Assembly: GCF_031143425.1 (NCBI RefSeq)
Contig: NC_090443.1
Location: forward strand, 1,059,446,423-1,059,510,422
Direction of reading: 5' to 3'
Source of the DNA: Pleurodeles waltl
Lineage: Eukaryota; Chordata; Amphibia; Caudata; Salamandridae
Length of the DNA: 64,000 nt
Positions 10,567 to 22,130 of the stretch are shown here, piece after piece. The first letter of the stretch is position 1; the number at the start of each line of letters is the position of its first letter. A program made the translations under genes and the position numbers. Below the pieces are notes generated by a model. The model did no database searches, was not told the origin of the DNA, and saw only the letters and a list, made by a program, of their open reading frames with translations.

Positions 10567-10838
10567 GGTGCCCTCACACACAGGTACTTGGCACCCAGCC
10601 TTCAGGGTTGGAAGGCCTGACATATAGGTGACTTATAAGTAACCTGGTGCAGTGTAAATGCCTGTGAAAGGGTGTATGCACCATTTTACGCAGGCTGCAA
10701 TGGCAGTCCTGCAGAAGGCTTTGTATGGGCCCCCTATGGGTGGAAAAAGTAATGCTGCAGCCCATAGGGATCCCCTGGAACCTCAATGCTCTGGGTACCT
10801 AAGTACCATATACTAGGGACTTATAAGGGACCATACAT
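10567..10838 (-). repeat. Fragment of 3-kb LTR family (right of Gypsy-1)
   Basis: This continues the sequence interrupted at 253 (ggtgccctcacac, then ttgcacc-like and the conserved block atgctgcagcccatagggat at about 10750). Homology to the solo LTRs stops near 10838, after ataagggaccatac. Bases 10567-10571 are the right target duplication of Gypsy-1. Confidence 0.8.
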
Positions 10839-10969
10839 AGCATGAAAATAGAGATGAGTAACTGTGAGTTACAGAGATGTTTTTCACCTTCTGGGTCTGA
10901 GTGTCATCATAAACAACTTGAGCTTCAGTCTTGTCTATTTGAACTCCTCAATAAAGAACATCCAGGTAA

Positions 10970-11570
10970 CTCGCAGTTACTCATCCATAACTCTATATAT
11001 GTGACACATATTCAAAACATATCATACTAAAGGTTACTAAAGAGATATCATCTTTGCAAAAAGACTAGACCTAATCAAAATTAATCATCAAAAGAGTTTG
11101 TCTTCCATTGCACCCTTTTCTGTTAGGTGCTAGACTGTGAAATACATAGGAAATAAATGGGACCCTACAAGAAAGCCAGACACAGGGACTAGTATGTATG
11201 GGAGATCTCACAGTTTTGTCATAATACTATTTTCTCCTAGAATGGGATTAGAAAATATCTCAACTTTGATGCAGATCTCTCCTTAACCCTCCAATATCAA
11301 GCAATTACTAAAAGTGTTAACTATCACTTCCTCAACACATCTGAAGTCTGCTCCAGACTTGCGTTCTGCTTCCTCATTGGCCAGGCAATTGTGCTATGCA
11401 GACTTTTCTAGTGCTCCGAAGTCTTTCTCAACATCCTAACTAAGATAGTCTCAAACTGCAAATTATACAAAACAGAGCATTCACACTCATCTTCTGTCTG
11501 AAACAACATGGCCACATCTTCGCCTATCGATTTAAATTATATTGACTTCCTACCAGACAACAATCATATC
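10970..11570 (+). pseudogene. LINE fragment, copy 1
   Basis: This is homologous in reverse to 23690-24480 over several hundred bases (for example around cttgtagggtcccat and tgtgtcacata). Near its end a plus-strand frame reads LQIIQNRAFTLIFCLKQHGH and then FKLYWLPTRQQS, the LQxIQNxA...HWLP pattern found at the C-terminal end of CR1/L2-like reverse transcriptases. It is truncated and full of stops. Confidence 0.6.
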
Positions 11571-12918
11571 AAACACCCTTATGCCATCTGCAAGTTTACG
11601 CCGGATTTGCGGAATTTGTTTTTACGCAAATGCGGCGCAAAACTACCTCCATATTTATACTTTGGCGCTAGACCCCTCTAGCTCCAAATTTATGGAGTTA
11701 AAGTCATTTTTTTACCTTGCGTTAATGAGATGCAAGGTAGGCTTTCCCGTGCAAAAAATGATGCTATGGCCATAGCGCCATATTTAGCCCCCTGTGCTAA
11801 AATCAGGCACAGGAGGAGGAGGGGTCAAATAATGGTGCAAAGCTTGCCATGCACCTTTATTTAATGCCAGGGTCAGGGCAGGCGTTAGGGGACCTGTGGG
11901 CCTATTTCCATGGTGGAGCACCATGGAACAAGCCCACAGGTGCCCTCCCCAGGCCTCAGGGACACCCACACCAGAGGGACAGCAGAGGATGGGGGAGGGA
12001 TCTCCCTAACTTTTGTGCGGGTCACAGTCTTAGGTGTGGTAGGGGCATGGGCATTACCAGGGGGGCCATGGGAGGACTGGGAGGTGGAAGGACTGGGTCT
12101 GGGAAGGGTAGCAGGGTGCTTGGGGGGAAACAGGGACTGGGTCAGTGGGAGGGAATAGGGCAAACTCATACAGAAATCTTTTTTCTGGAACACAGTGGTG
12201 GTTATGGGAAAAACATTTGGGAGTGGAGGGAGAGGGAGTGCTTGAGGGGTGTGTACGTGTATGTGCCTTGGGTGCTGGTGCATGGGTGGATGCCATGTGT
12301 GTGCTGGGTGTCTGTTGGGTGGGTGTGTGTGGGCGTTTAAGTGTACTGGGAGGAGGGGGAGAAGAAGCAGGGAAATACCAGAGTAGATGTGTGAGTGTCT
12401 GTTGTGGTGGTGTGTGCAGGTAAGGTAGATATACTGCATGTGGGTGTGTTGGTAGTCGTGGTGAGTGTGCATGTGGTGTATGGGGTGGATGTATGGGTAT
12501 CTGCTATTGTGGTGATGGTGGGCATGAGGGGACTGATAGCTGGATCTGGGACTGTTGATGTGGTGATAGCAGGTTTGAGTGGTGTAGTGTCTGTGAGGGA
12601 GGAGGTGGTGGGGGAGTCTGTGTAGGGAGTGTATGTTGTTGTGTCTGCATGTGTCTGTTGTCTGTGTGCATTGTGATGGTGTGACTTGTGGTGCCTGTGT
12701 TTGTCTTTGCAAACCGTGTATGTTGAGGTGGATCAATGGTGGTCTGACTGTGTCATCTGGATGGGTTGTGGGGAGAGGGGTGTGGGATTGGGCACAGGGA
12801 GCTGGGGGGCGGAAGACAAAGGGACACTGGCTACTGTCAATGAGGAGGCAAGAGCCTGAAAGTATCTCTGCAGGCCAGTCAGGCCACTGTGAATGCCTTC
12901 TAGGTAGGCATTTGTCTG
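11571..12918. other. Low-complexity flank of Harbinger-type relic
   Basis: There is no recognisable gene. 11571-11830 is a mixed segment with inverted pieces (gcgctatggccatagcgcc), possibly the end of a transposon. 12200-12720 is strongly G/T-rich on the plus strand (runs of gtgtgtg and ggtgg), which keeps long His/Pro/Thr-rich frames open on the minus strand by composition only. Confidence 0.45.
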
Positions 12919-13360
12919 TTACATCTGTGATGCCAGACCATGGATGGCATTCCCGATGGTTGACTGTCCCACCGAGATGGACCTCAGGAGGTCAATAGCC
13001 TCCTCATTGAGGGAAGCAGGGCTGACTGTGGCAAGGGCAGAGGTGCCTGTGGTGAAGGAGATGCCCACCCTCCTGAGTGAGCGGGCACGGGCAACTGGGT
13101 GGGGAGCTACTGGGTGGGCGGTGCTGGTAAGGGGGGTGGTGGACAAGGATGGTGCTGGGCTGGTCCCATATGGGTCCGCCACCGCCAGGGAGCGTCCATT
13201 GGAGGAGGAATCCGAAGAGGATGTTGTTGATCTGTTCTCCCTTGTGGCACTCCCGACGCCCTCCGTCCCACTAGTCCCCCCAGCTCCGCTGGTCTCAGCC
13301 TCCTGGGTCCTGTGGACTACAGCTTCCCCACTCACCGGTGCCCCTTCTCCTTCACCTGAT
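12919..13360 (-). pseudogene. C-terminal exon of a Harbinger Myb-like partner protein
   Basis: A minus-strand frame opens after a splice-acceptor-like sequence (tttgtgtgcaccag, about 13361-13375). It gives a low-complexity Gly/Ser/Thr-rich linker followed by a short ordered tail (LNEEAIDLLRSISVGQST, then IGNAIHGLASQM). It sits downstream of the Myb-like exons at 14116-14702 on the same strand, so it probably belongs to the same transposon gene. I cannot name the tail domain. Confidence 0.45.
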
Positions 13361-14115
13361 GATGCTGGTGCACACAAAGGCAGAGGAGGAGAGGGAGGGA
13401 GGGTTGGAGAGAAAGAAAGGGTGCAATGGGTCAATACCTGCCCATCATTCGCATAGAGTAACAACCTCAAAATCTGCTGATATGCCATGCCATTTCATGA
13501 CTTTGAACTGACATGCACATCTGGCTGAAATCATAGGACAAACTGAAGCTATGCAGTGAAAACCTACTGATGTGGAAACATTTGGCACACTTTGACTTGA
13601 TGACGGGTCATACAATGCACAGTAGCACAGTACTTGCCACACTACCATGGTCGTCTACATAGACATAACCTGTAGTCCTTACCCATACAATTACTGCATG
13701 GCAAGGTAGCATGCCTACAAATCCATTAACAATGTGTACAGTAATATCTTAGGCCCATGCAGCCATCTACACCTACGGTATGAGGCAGCTGCTTGGGAAC
13801 TCACCAATTTACTCTGTCATAGTGGCAGACTATTACTGATGGCAATGCCCTGACACCTCAGGGCAAAAAAAGATGTGTAATGTGTCCAGACAAACTCAAA
13901 CATGGAAGTAAATCCCCTCATGAATCACTGTCTGCATGGCATTGGCAGACATAATCGAGATAAATCCTGCCAGGGTGGCTCATACCCATAGCCAATGTGC
14001 AAGTACCAATTAGCTACACCACATCTTACCACTAGTAGGCTACCCAAACCCATACATGCCTACCATTAGCGAGTTGTGAGCATGTACTTACCCCCTTGTG
14101 GCTGCTGTGCTACCC

Positions 14116-14702
14116 TCAAGCACCCATCCACCTCAGGTAGGCCACAGCCAACATGCAGGCCATTTGGGGTTTCAGGGTCTGACGGGCACCCCTCCGTCGT
14201 TGGGAGGACATCACAAGCTGGGCTTCAGCGTTCTTCTGGGCCCAGCGTCTCTGGTCGTCCCAGCGCTCTCTGCAGTGGGTGCTCTGCCGGGCATGGACCC
14301 CCAGGGTCTGCATTTGCCTGGCATTGGAATGCCAAATCTCCTTCTTTTGGTAGGCGCTGACCTGCATGGGTGACACAGACAGAAGGAGAAAGTAATGTAG
14401 AGTGGCATCACAGCAACAGCAGTGGACTCCACACCTTAGGCACATCTCATGACCACACAAACGTCCACATACGCCACTAATGCACCAACTCCTTTGCCAT
14501 CTGCATGAATCCACTTGGTGTGCGTCGTCATAACACCTTTCAGACCCACACACATCACAATCAGACAGGACAGGAATATTTGACTCACGTACTGCTCTGG
14601 TGCCCCATACAACTGTCCATACAGGGATAGGACCACGTCTACTAGCTTATCCAGCTCCTCCTGGGTAAAGGCAGGGGCCCTATCTCCTGCAGGATGTAGC
14701 AT
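14116..14702 (-). pseudogene. Myb/SANT-like protein of a Harbinger element (two exons)
   Basis: Exon 1 (14589-14702) starts at an ATG and carries the first Myb helix (FTQEELDKLVDVVLSLYGQL). It ends at a donor, GTAC|GTGAGT. Exon 2 (14116-14361) starts after an acceptor, CATGCAG|GTC, and carries the third helix (CRERWDDQRRWAQKNAEAQL). The two exons join in frame. PIF/Harbinger elements carry such a protein to bind the ends and bring the transposase into the nucleus. No transposase gene is recognisable nearby, so it is likely a relic. Confidence 0.6.
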
Positions 14703-15089
14703 AATGGCTTCCAGAGACAGAACACAGCAGCACACGCAGTGGAGGTCTTGCTTGCACGAGTGTCAGGAGTCAAATGAGCTATGCAACAAAAAATGGTGGT
14801 CACGTACATGACTGTTACTGCCGGTGGTGATCATCATTGGCCCCAGTCTCCCATAGGCAACAATGTTAGCCAATGAGATGTTGCACGGCTAATGCCAGAG
14901 GAATTAGGCCACTTCCATCTGTCCTGCTTGCAGGACAGGCGGCTGCCATTTTACATGTATATGGTGTATTGTAGGTGAGTGATAAGTGCGTCATGGATGA
15001 GTTTAGTGAGATTGTATGCTCCCAGGACTTTTGGAGATGGCCTCGTGAACAGGCGTTTCCCTTGGGGGCCCCATCCTTTGGCCCACAGG

Positions 15090-15454
15090 TGCCCTCCAAC
15101 TGCCCTAGGCCCCCTATGCCTGTGCCCCTGGCACAGTGTGCCCACTCCCAGTTACACCAGGACCTTTATCTTCTTGAGTATGAGGGGTTGACTCTGGTCT
15201 CCATACTGTGGGGCACACTGCTGACTGACCAGTCCTTGGAACACAGGTTTGGGGATGAGGGGTTGGCTGTGCTGTTGTTGTCACTTGGGTGGGGGACTCA
15301 GATGTGGTCAGGGTGGGGCTGGTGGTGGTGGACTGACCAGTTGTACCAGGAGGGCCAGCTAAATTGTCATAGTCCAGACATCCACTGGGGCCTTCATCCT
15401 GGGGTGCGCTGTCTGTCTCTGGCATCCTCAGCAGGGTGGCAATGGCAGGGGTAC
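15090..15454 (-). pseudogene. Downstream exon of the Myb-like gene at 19049-19427
   Basis: An acceptor-like site (ctccatccacag, about 15455-15466) opens a minus-strand frame rich in Ser/Thr/Pro/Gln (PETDSAPQDEGPSGCLDYDN and onwards). It lies across the 15935-18973 solo LTR from the Myb-like exon ending in a donor at 19049, and the strand agrees. The link is inferred from order and splice signals only; low-complexity frames can arise by chance. Confidence 0.35.
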
Positions 15455-15934
15455 CTGTGGATGGAGAGGGAGAGAATTACATTGTGGAGGTGTACTTCTT
15501 TGTTTCATAGTCTGGTGCATACAGTGGCTTGACTTGCTTCCTAGTGATTGCAATTACAGATGCATCACTGCATCACTGCAGACATTGTCTGTGGGACCTG
15601 GATTGTGACAGTGGTTCAATGTTCCATTAAGGGTTGTGCAGAGTGTATAGCATTGTTATCATTGCCATGTAGTAGTACGCAGTCAACACATCCAGCTAGT
15701 GTACCTGGTGTGATCATTTTATGTGCAGGTGTTACACTGTGAAGTGGGTATTGCAGCTTTTCATGTATAGGGAGCAATGCATTGTATGAGTTGTGGTGCT
15801 TGCCATTGTGAGTGCTATCCGTGCACAAGGGAGGGACTGTGTGGGGATAGTGGCAGTGGGGTGGTGTGGCATGCAGGGGAGGGGCATCAGGTGATTGAGG
15901 GTGGGGGGCAGAAGTGTGAGATCGGGTGAATTGG
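15455..15934. other. No gene seen; intron-like sequence left of solo LTR
   Basis: I see no coding or repeat feature. It continues at 18974 across the solo LTR and is probably intron sequence of the decayed Harbinger-type element. The last bases (attgg, 15930-15934) pair with attga after the LTR as an imperfect 5-bp target duplication. Confidence 0.5.
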
Positions 15935-18900
15935 TGTAGGAGGCTGGCCTGGTTTGTAGTGGGTACCTAAGGTACTTACACCTTATACCTGGTCCAGTTA
16001 TCCCTTATTAGTATAGTGTAGAAGTGTTCTAGCAGCTTAGGGTGCTAGAGGTAGCTATAGCAGGGCAGCTTAGGCTGAACTAGGAGACACGCAAAACTCC
16101 TGCAATACCACTTATAGTTACACAGTACTTATACACAAGTAAAGACAATACTTAGTGTTACCAAAAATAAAGGTATTTATTTGGGTGGCACAGTACCAAA
16201 AATATCTTAGAGGCAATACTCCTTCTGGAGGTAAGAATTATACACAATATATACACTAGACACCAAAATGAGGTAAGTAAACAAGCATAGTACAGTGCAA
16301 ACAATAGGAAATGCTATAGAATGCAATGGTAGAAAATAGGTCTAGGGGCAACACAAACCATATACTAAAAAAGTGGAATGTGAACCACGTATCTGCTCCT
16401 AGACAAGTGTAGTATGTGCAGAATCACTGGGAGAGTAAGAATACACCAAAGGTAAGTAAAATACCCCACCTCAGAGCCCAGGAAAGTAGGAATAAAGTAC
16501 TGCAAGTTTCCTTAGGACACACCACACCTCGTTTTTGGGATTTTGCAGCAGCCAACCAAGTCTGCAAAGAACAACGGCTGGATTATTGGACCTGAAGACC
16601 TGCAAAGGAAGGGGACCAAGTCCAGAAGTTGAAAGAAGTTCCAGGAAGGACAGGAGCCCCTGCCAACCCAGAAGAGGATGCAAAAGAAGAGTCCCTGTTT
16701 GGACGAAGACTGCAGAAATGCACCTTAGGAAGATTCCAGCGGGTTCCTGCATAATGCAAAGGAAGTCCCACGACGTGAAGATCGTTGCAGACGTGATTTG
16801 GTGTTGGAAGTCGCCAACAAGCCTTGGCTGCGAAAAAAGTATGTTTTTCCCCAAAATGGCGCTGGATGGACCCAGGAGGGACCTGGGGGCCTGAACTCTG
16901 TGTGAGGAGGAAGAGGGAACTCTCAGCATTTTAGAGAGCCCTCAGGATGCCAGCCAGCACCCCCGGGAGTCACAGAATCCGGAGACAAAGGAAGTACAAA
17001 ATGCAGCACAACAAAGGAAGGTCCCACGCCGCCGGAGAACAACTCAGCGAGTTGAGCATCGCACGGTGGAGTGCTGGGGACCTGGGCCAGGCTGTGCATG
17101 AAGGAATTTTGCAAACAATACACAGAGGCCTCAGGAGATGACGAAGACACAGTACACAGGGGTACTGTTGTTCTCAGGGAAGACAAGGTCTTACCTCCTC
17201 CAAATTGCATCAGCAGGACCTCAGGACAGTCTATGGTGATGATGTCCACCCTCTGTGTCCTTAGGAACACGCTCGTCGCCGTGAGAGGAGTCCCAGGGTA
17301 CCGTTCGTCATCTTGGACTGTGCCTGCTTGGAGCAGGGGAGTGACTCCGTCACTCCACAGGAGATTTCTTCAGTCCTTCTGGTGCAGGATGAAGACAGGG
17401 AGTCCCCAGAGCATGCACACCATGGAAACTGTTGCAGTTGCTGACTTGGAGCTGAGGTTGCTGAAGAAAAGGATTCCTGGAGGACACTTTGTTGCAATTA
17501 CAGCGTTTCTTGAAGCAGGTTGCAGTTGATCCGAGGTCAGAGGATGCTGAAGTTGTTGCAGAGGATTCCTGAAGGAAACTTGCAAGCAGAATCTGAAGAG
17601 AACCCACAGCAGAGACCTTAAATAGCCCTGAGAGGGGGATTGGCTACCTAACCAGGTATGGACCTATCAGGAGGGGTCTCTGACGTCACCTGCTACAACT
17701 GGCCACTCAGAGGCCCCAGAGTGGACCCAGACATTGCAAAGCAAGATGTTTGAAGTCTGGGACACACTGGAAGAGCTCTGAGCACCACCCCTGGTGTGGT
17801 GATGGACAGGGGAGTGGTCACTCCCCTTTCCTTTGTCCAGTTTCCCGCCAGAAGGGGTCCCTGAACCGGTGTAGACTGGGTTATGCAAGGCGCACCATCT
17901 GTGCCCTTCAAAGCATTTCCAGAGGCTGGGGGAGGCTATCCCTCCCCAGCCTGTAGCACCTATTTCCAAAGGGAGAGTGTGTAACACCCTGCTCTCAGAG
18001 GAAATGCTTTGTTCTGCCTTCCTGGGACTGGGCTGCCCAGACCCCAGGAGGGCAGAACCCTGTCTGTGAGGTGGCAGAAGCTGTAGCGGCAGTGCAAGCC
18101 TCAGAGAGCTGGTTTGACAGTACTGGGGGTCCATGGTGGAGCCCCCAGGATGCATGGAATTGGCCCCCCAATGCCAGAATCAGATTGGGATTGCAATTTT
18201 CGGTTCCTAGACGCCTTAAAATGACCATATTCGGAGTTACCACTGAAAAGCTACATATATGTATTGACCTATATGTAGTGCACACTTATAATGGCGTCCC
18301 CGCACTCACGAAGTCCGGGAAAATGGGCCTAGACGACGTGGGGGCATCTCTGCTAGTGAAGGGGTGCCCTCACACTCAGTAACTTTGCACCTAGCCTTTA
18401 GGAACTGAAGGTTGGTCATATAGGTGACTTATAAATTACCTTAGTGCAGTGAAAACGGCTATGAAATAGTGTGGACACTATTTCACTCAGGCTGCAGTGA
18501 TAGTCCTGAAGAAAGATTTGTCTGAGCTCCCTATGGGTGGCAAAAGAAATGCTACAGCCCATAGGGATCTCTTGGAACCCCAATGCCCTGGGTACCTAGT
18601 TACCATGTACTAGGGACTTATAAGGGGGGTCCAGTGTGCCAATTGGAATTAGTAAATGGAGTCACTGGCCTACAGTGACAAATTTAAAAGCAGAGAGAGC
18701 ATAAGCACTGAGGTTCTGATTATCTGAGCCTCAGTGACATAGTTAGGCACTACACAGTCATACACATTTAGGTCATAAATTATGAGCACTGGGGTCCTGA
18801 CCAGCAGGATCCCAGTGAGACAGGCAAAACACACTGACATATAGGGTTTTCACTATGAGCACTGGGGTTCGGGCTAGCAGGATCCCAGTGACACAGTAAA

Positions 18901-18973
18901 AATACACTGACACACACTCACGAACAGGCCAAAAGTGGGGGTAACCATGCTAGAAAGAGGCTACTTTCTCACA
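15935..18973 (-). mobile_element. Complete 3-kb solo LTR
   Basis: 3039 bp beginning TGTAGGAGGC and ending TTTCTCACA. It matches 51690-54641 end to end and parts of five other places in this window. Flanks attgg/attga form a 5-bp duplication with one change. On the minus strand there is a TATA-like CTATTTAAGG (plus 17616-17625) and an AATAAA signal close to the TGTAGG end (plus about 16170-16180), so the LTR most likely reads leftwards. It codes for nothing I recognise; no internal region of its parent element lies in this window. Confidence 0.85.
17616..17625 (-). promoter_or_regulatory. TATA-like box of the 3-kb LTR family
   Basis: The minus strand reads CTATTTAAGG; the matching copy at about 53363-53375 keeps ctatttagg, and a third copy near 35258-35270 has drifted. 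Conservation across copies and its place ahead of the candidate polyadenylation signal support a promoter role. Confidence 0.45.
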
Positions 18974-20076
18974 ATTGAGGAGTAAAAGGGTGGTGGGGAT
19001 GCATGCTGTACAAAAGTCGTTGGTGCCAGGGGAGTGTTGTTGACTTACCAGAGTCCAGTCCTCTGGTTATTCCAGTCAGGCCCTCTGGATGCATGATGTC
19101 CAAGACCTTCTCCTCCCACAATGTGAACTCTGGGGAGGGAGGTGGGGGACCACCGCCAGTCTTGTTGATGGCAATTTGGTGTTGCGATGCCATGGAACGC
19201 GCCTTCCCCCAGAGGTTGTTCCACCTCTTCCTGATGTCCTTCCTTTGGAGTGGATGGGTGCCTACTGAGTTGACCCTGTCAACTATCATCCGCCTTAACT
19301 CCAATTTCCGGGCTATGGATGTTTGGTGAACATGTGCTCCCAACAGTTGTGGCTCTACCCTGAAGATTTCATCTACCATGACACTCAACTCTTCGTCTGT
19401 GAATCGTGAGTGCTTTTGAGGGGACATGGTGGTTATGATGTGTGCAAGGGTGGTGTTTTTAGGGCTTGATGGAGTTTGGGGGGTGCTTAGTTTTGTGTGC
19501 TGGTGTGTTGTTGTGTGTTGTGTGTTGTGTGTATGGTGTTGATGGTGCAGTTGTGTGATGTGTAATACGTGTATAGTGTATATGTGCCAATGGAGTTTAA
19601 GTGGTAGGTGATGGGTGTGTGGCTCCTCGCTGTCTGTCTGTGGTTGTAGTTGCAAAGGATTGTGGGTTGTGTGGGGGTGTGTTTTATAGAGGTTGCTGTG
19701 TGTAGTATAAGAATGTTAGTCAGGTGTGGGGTGTTCCTACTGTCCATTGTGGTGTTGGGTTCTGGTGGTGGTGGCAATTTGAGCGCAGCAGTTCGCACCG
19801 CCAATAGTTTTCCGCTGTGCAAGGACCTCTGTGCTGATTTGTGACTGGTAATATGAAGGATGGGATGTTGTCGGCGTGGTGGGGCTGGTGGTGGGACTGC
19901 CTCCCTCCCGCCCTCGGTTGGCCTGGCGGTCTTGAATTTGTGACTGTTTTTGGGCGGTCTTCAGTATGTGACTCGTAATACAATGGTCGGGATACCGCCA
20001 TCACTGGCGTTTTTTTGGCGGCTGACACCACAGAGGTCTTCCAAAAAGACCGCAAAACTCGTAATGAGGGCCTTAA
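18974..20076 (-). mobile_element. Right end of a Harbinger-type element
   Basis: The right terminus reads AAACTCGTAATGAGGGCC on the plus strand, of the same general form as the GC-rich MITE ends (AATGAGGGCC at 22751-22760). It contains the Myb-like exon 19049-19427 and a stretch of small inverted repeats at 19890-20060. The left part is split off by the solo LTR and no clear left terminus is found, so the full element cannot be drawn. Confidence 0.5.
19049..19427 (-). pseudogene. Myb/SANT-like exon, second Harbinger family
   Basis: Opens at an ATG (19425-19427) with MSPQKHSRFTDEELSVMVDE and contains the helix IRKRWNNLWGKARSMA, the Trp-bearing third helix of Myb/SANT-like domains found in PIF/Harbinger partner proteins. 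It ends at a good donor, CTCTG|GTAAGT. 379 nt are open without a stop. The rest of the gene would lie beyond the solo LTR to the left. The sequence differs clearly from the Myb-like proteins at 14116-14702 and 25328-26790, so it is a third family. Confidence 0.65.
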
Positions 20077-20289
20077 TCTTTTAATTTTCAGAACATCTCT
20101 TTACCTCCTTTTTTGAAGTATTTATATGTGTAATTTAAACTCTGTGTGCAATTTGTCATAATACCACTGAAAGGTCTAGTCATTCTATTAATTATCTTTT
20201 TACTTTTAGGTTGCATCATTTGTCGCTTCAAACTCATTTGAGGTTCAATTGAGACTTTAACAATTTGTTTTTTTTGTGATTCATATTAG

Positions 20290-21187
20290 GCCCAACACCC
20301 TACGAACGTGGCCAACCATCTGCCACTCAAGATACCTCCACTCCAGACCATGACCAAGTATTCAATGAGGACTCCACTCCTGCAAGACCAGCTGCCTGGA
20401 CCTTCTGGTCTGCCTGAGCAGACAACTCCAGTGAGTCTCACTCAGCCCACACATACACCTCCCACCCCAGCTGTTACTACACCTCAGCAAGTGGATACCT
20501 CCATTTTTTGTGTCAAAAGGAACATCACCCCAGTCTTATGCCCCCCAGTCCTGTCTGCTGTTGATCCAACACCACTACTACCTCCACTTCAGCTAGGATC
20601 CAGTGGAATGGGGCACACTTGGTCAAGGGAGCAGGGTAGTGGGTTAGGGCTTGTGAGAGGGGATCTGTTGGCCAGCAAAGTGAGGCCATTGGGTTCACTG
20701 TCACCCAGGCCACCATCGACCAAGTCTTCGGATCCCTCCATCAGTTCCAAGACATGATGGGCCAGGTCCTTGCAGAGCTCCAGGACATGAAGCAGTTGCA
20801 GAGGAAGCAAAATGTACAGATGGAGAATCTAAACTCCAGTTTGGGCACCCTGACTAGGTATCTGCATGACATCTTTACACATATGTGGAGGGCTTTTTCA
20901 ACAACATCTTCCCCTTTCTGTGGTCCAACAACATCAGGGACAACTACATCTGCCTCAGCCACAGAAAGGGAGGCCCTGCCACAAGCGGAAACAGCTGCAC
21001 CTACCTCAGTCACTGCAACTGTGGATTCACCCCCCTAGCTCCCTCAGGAGGAGACATTCATCCAGACCACCAGGCGAGGATGGCAAGACCTCCACCACCA
21101 CGAGCAAGAGCTGCAGAACCTAATTTCCTCCAGTGTGTGGCTGCAATTCCCTCTGTGGACTCATTTCAGGACACATTTACCTTTTGA
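20290..21187 (+). pseudogene. Relic exon with coiled coil, transposon-type
   Basis: It follows an acceptor-like site (ttcatattag at 20280-20289). Part of it reads a coiled-coil segment (QFQDMMGQVLAELQDMKQLQ and on, about 20735-20840), after a Pro/Thr-rich part with stops. The layout (low-complexity linker, then coiled coil) resembles the second exon of the Myb-like gene at 25952-26790, so it may be another partner protein. Not identified with certainty. Confidence 0.35.
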
Positions 21188-22127
21188 CGCCAGTTGTTGG
21201 ATTTCAAACCATTTTGGCTCTACAATAATAGTTTCATTCACCCTGATTGACTTTTTAAAATTTGTTTGGGTTTTTGTTTTCATGCTGTTTTTATGTTTTT
21301 TCTGTTAGCACTTATGAGTGTTTGTACTCTGGTCTGAATTCTACATTCATTTATTATTTGCTTATATTGTCTATGTTCTTTCTCCAACTCAAGATTTTGT
21401 ACTCCTACCCATATTACTTTGTTTGCTTATTACAGTTCTTACTGTTTGGTTCTATTGTGTTTTTGGTATTACACATGTATCTCCCATATTATATGCATAT
21501 TATTTATTATGGATCTATGCAACCTTTTTGGTTTTTTTGTCTCTTTCTCCTAGTGTCACTAGATTGTCTGCCCTTCTTTATTTTACCTTTTGGTTTGGGG
21601 TCTTCGTTTTAATCTTGGACTTGCATGTGTTCAACGTTTGTTATGAGTACGATGGTGGCTTTATGTATTTAATTTCTATGATTTTTCATGTGTTTTTTTT
21701 CTATGGTACCTACATTCACCTGTAATTACACACCATTTTCCTTTTTGTAGTTTGCATTTATTTTAGGCGTGTTTTTCATTACCTGTTTAGTTGTACTATA
21801 TCATCCACTTTATCCAGTTCGGCATTTCAAGATGGCCGCCACGCAGCCTGGTTTACCTTTTTGTTGTCTTTGTCCCCGTTTCCTACTTCCACTGTCCCAT
21901 GTCGATTTCTATGGCGCTCGTATCTATATTTCACGCTATTGTTGAGTGCAGGTTAAATTGGGGGCTTGCTTGTGCCTACTGGCAAGGATTGTGGTTACTA
22001 CTTGCGCAGTGCTCACACCCCAGTCAACCCACAAACCAATTTTCTTACAACGCATGAGTGGATTACTGTGTGAGTGGTAAGTGTAGAATGTTGGGTGTGA
22101 GAGCCATCTAACATATTTGTTACTCAC
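21188..22127. other. AT-rich stretch, no gene seen
   Basis: 21188-21790 is T-rich and codes only for chance hydrophobic frames. 21790-22127 is mixed sequence without a match elsewhere in the window. It may be 3' untranslated or intergenic sequence. Confidence 0.5.
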
Positions 22128-22130
22128 TGA

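Noticed and set aside
11849..12736. 283-codon His/Thr/Pro-rich frame on the minus strand
   Set aside because: It follows from strong GT-richness of the plus strand (12200-12720); residues mirror composition and no domain is present.
13445..14098. Host gene exon
   Set aside because: Short frames with no splice support or domain; the flanks belong to a decayed Harbinger-type element.
16471..18382. Several frames of 100-160 codons in the 3-kb LTR
   Set aside because: The aligned copy at 51690-54641 breaks the same frames in different places, so they are not under coding constraint.
21262..21725. Hydrophobic frames resembling membrane proteins
   Set aside because: T-rich DNA codes for Phe, Leu and Tyr by composition; frames overlap each other and have no homology.
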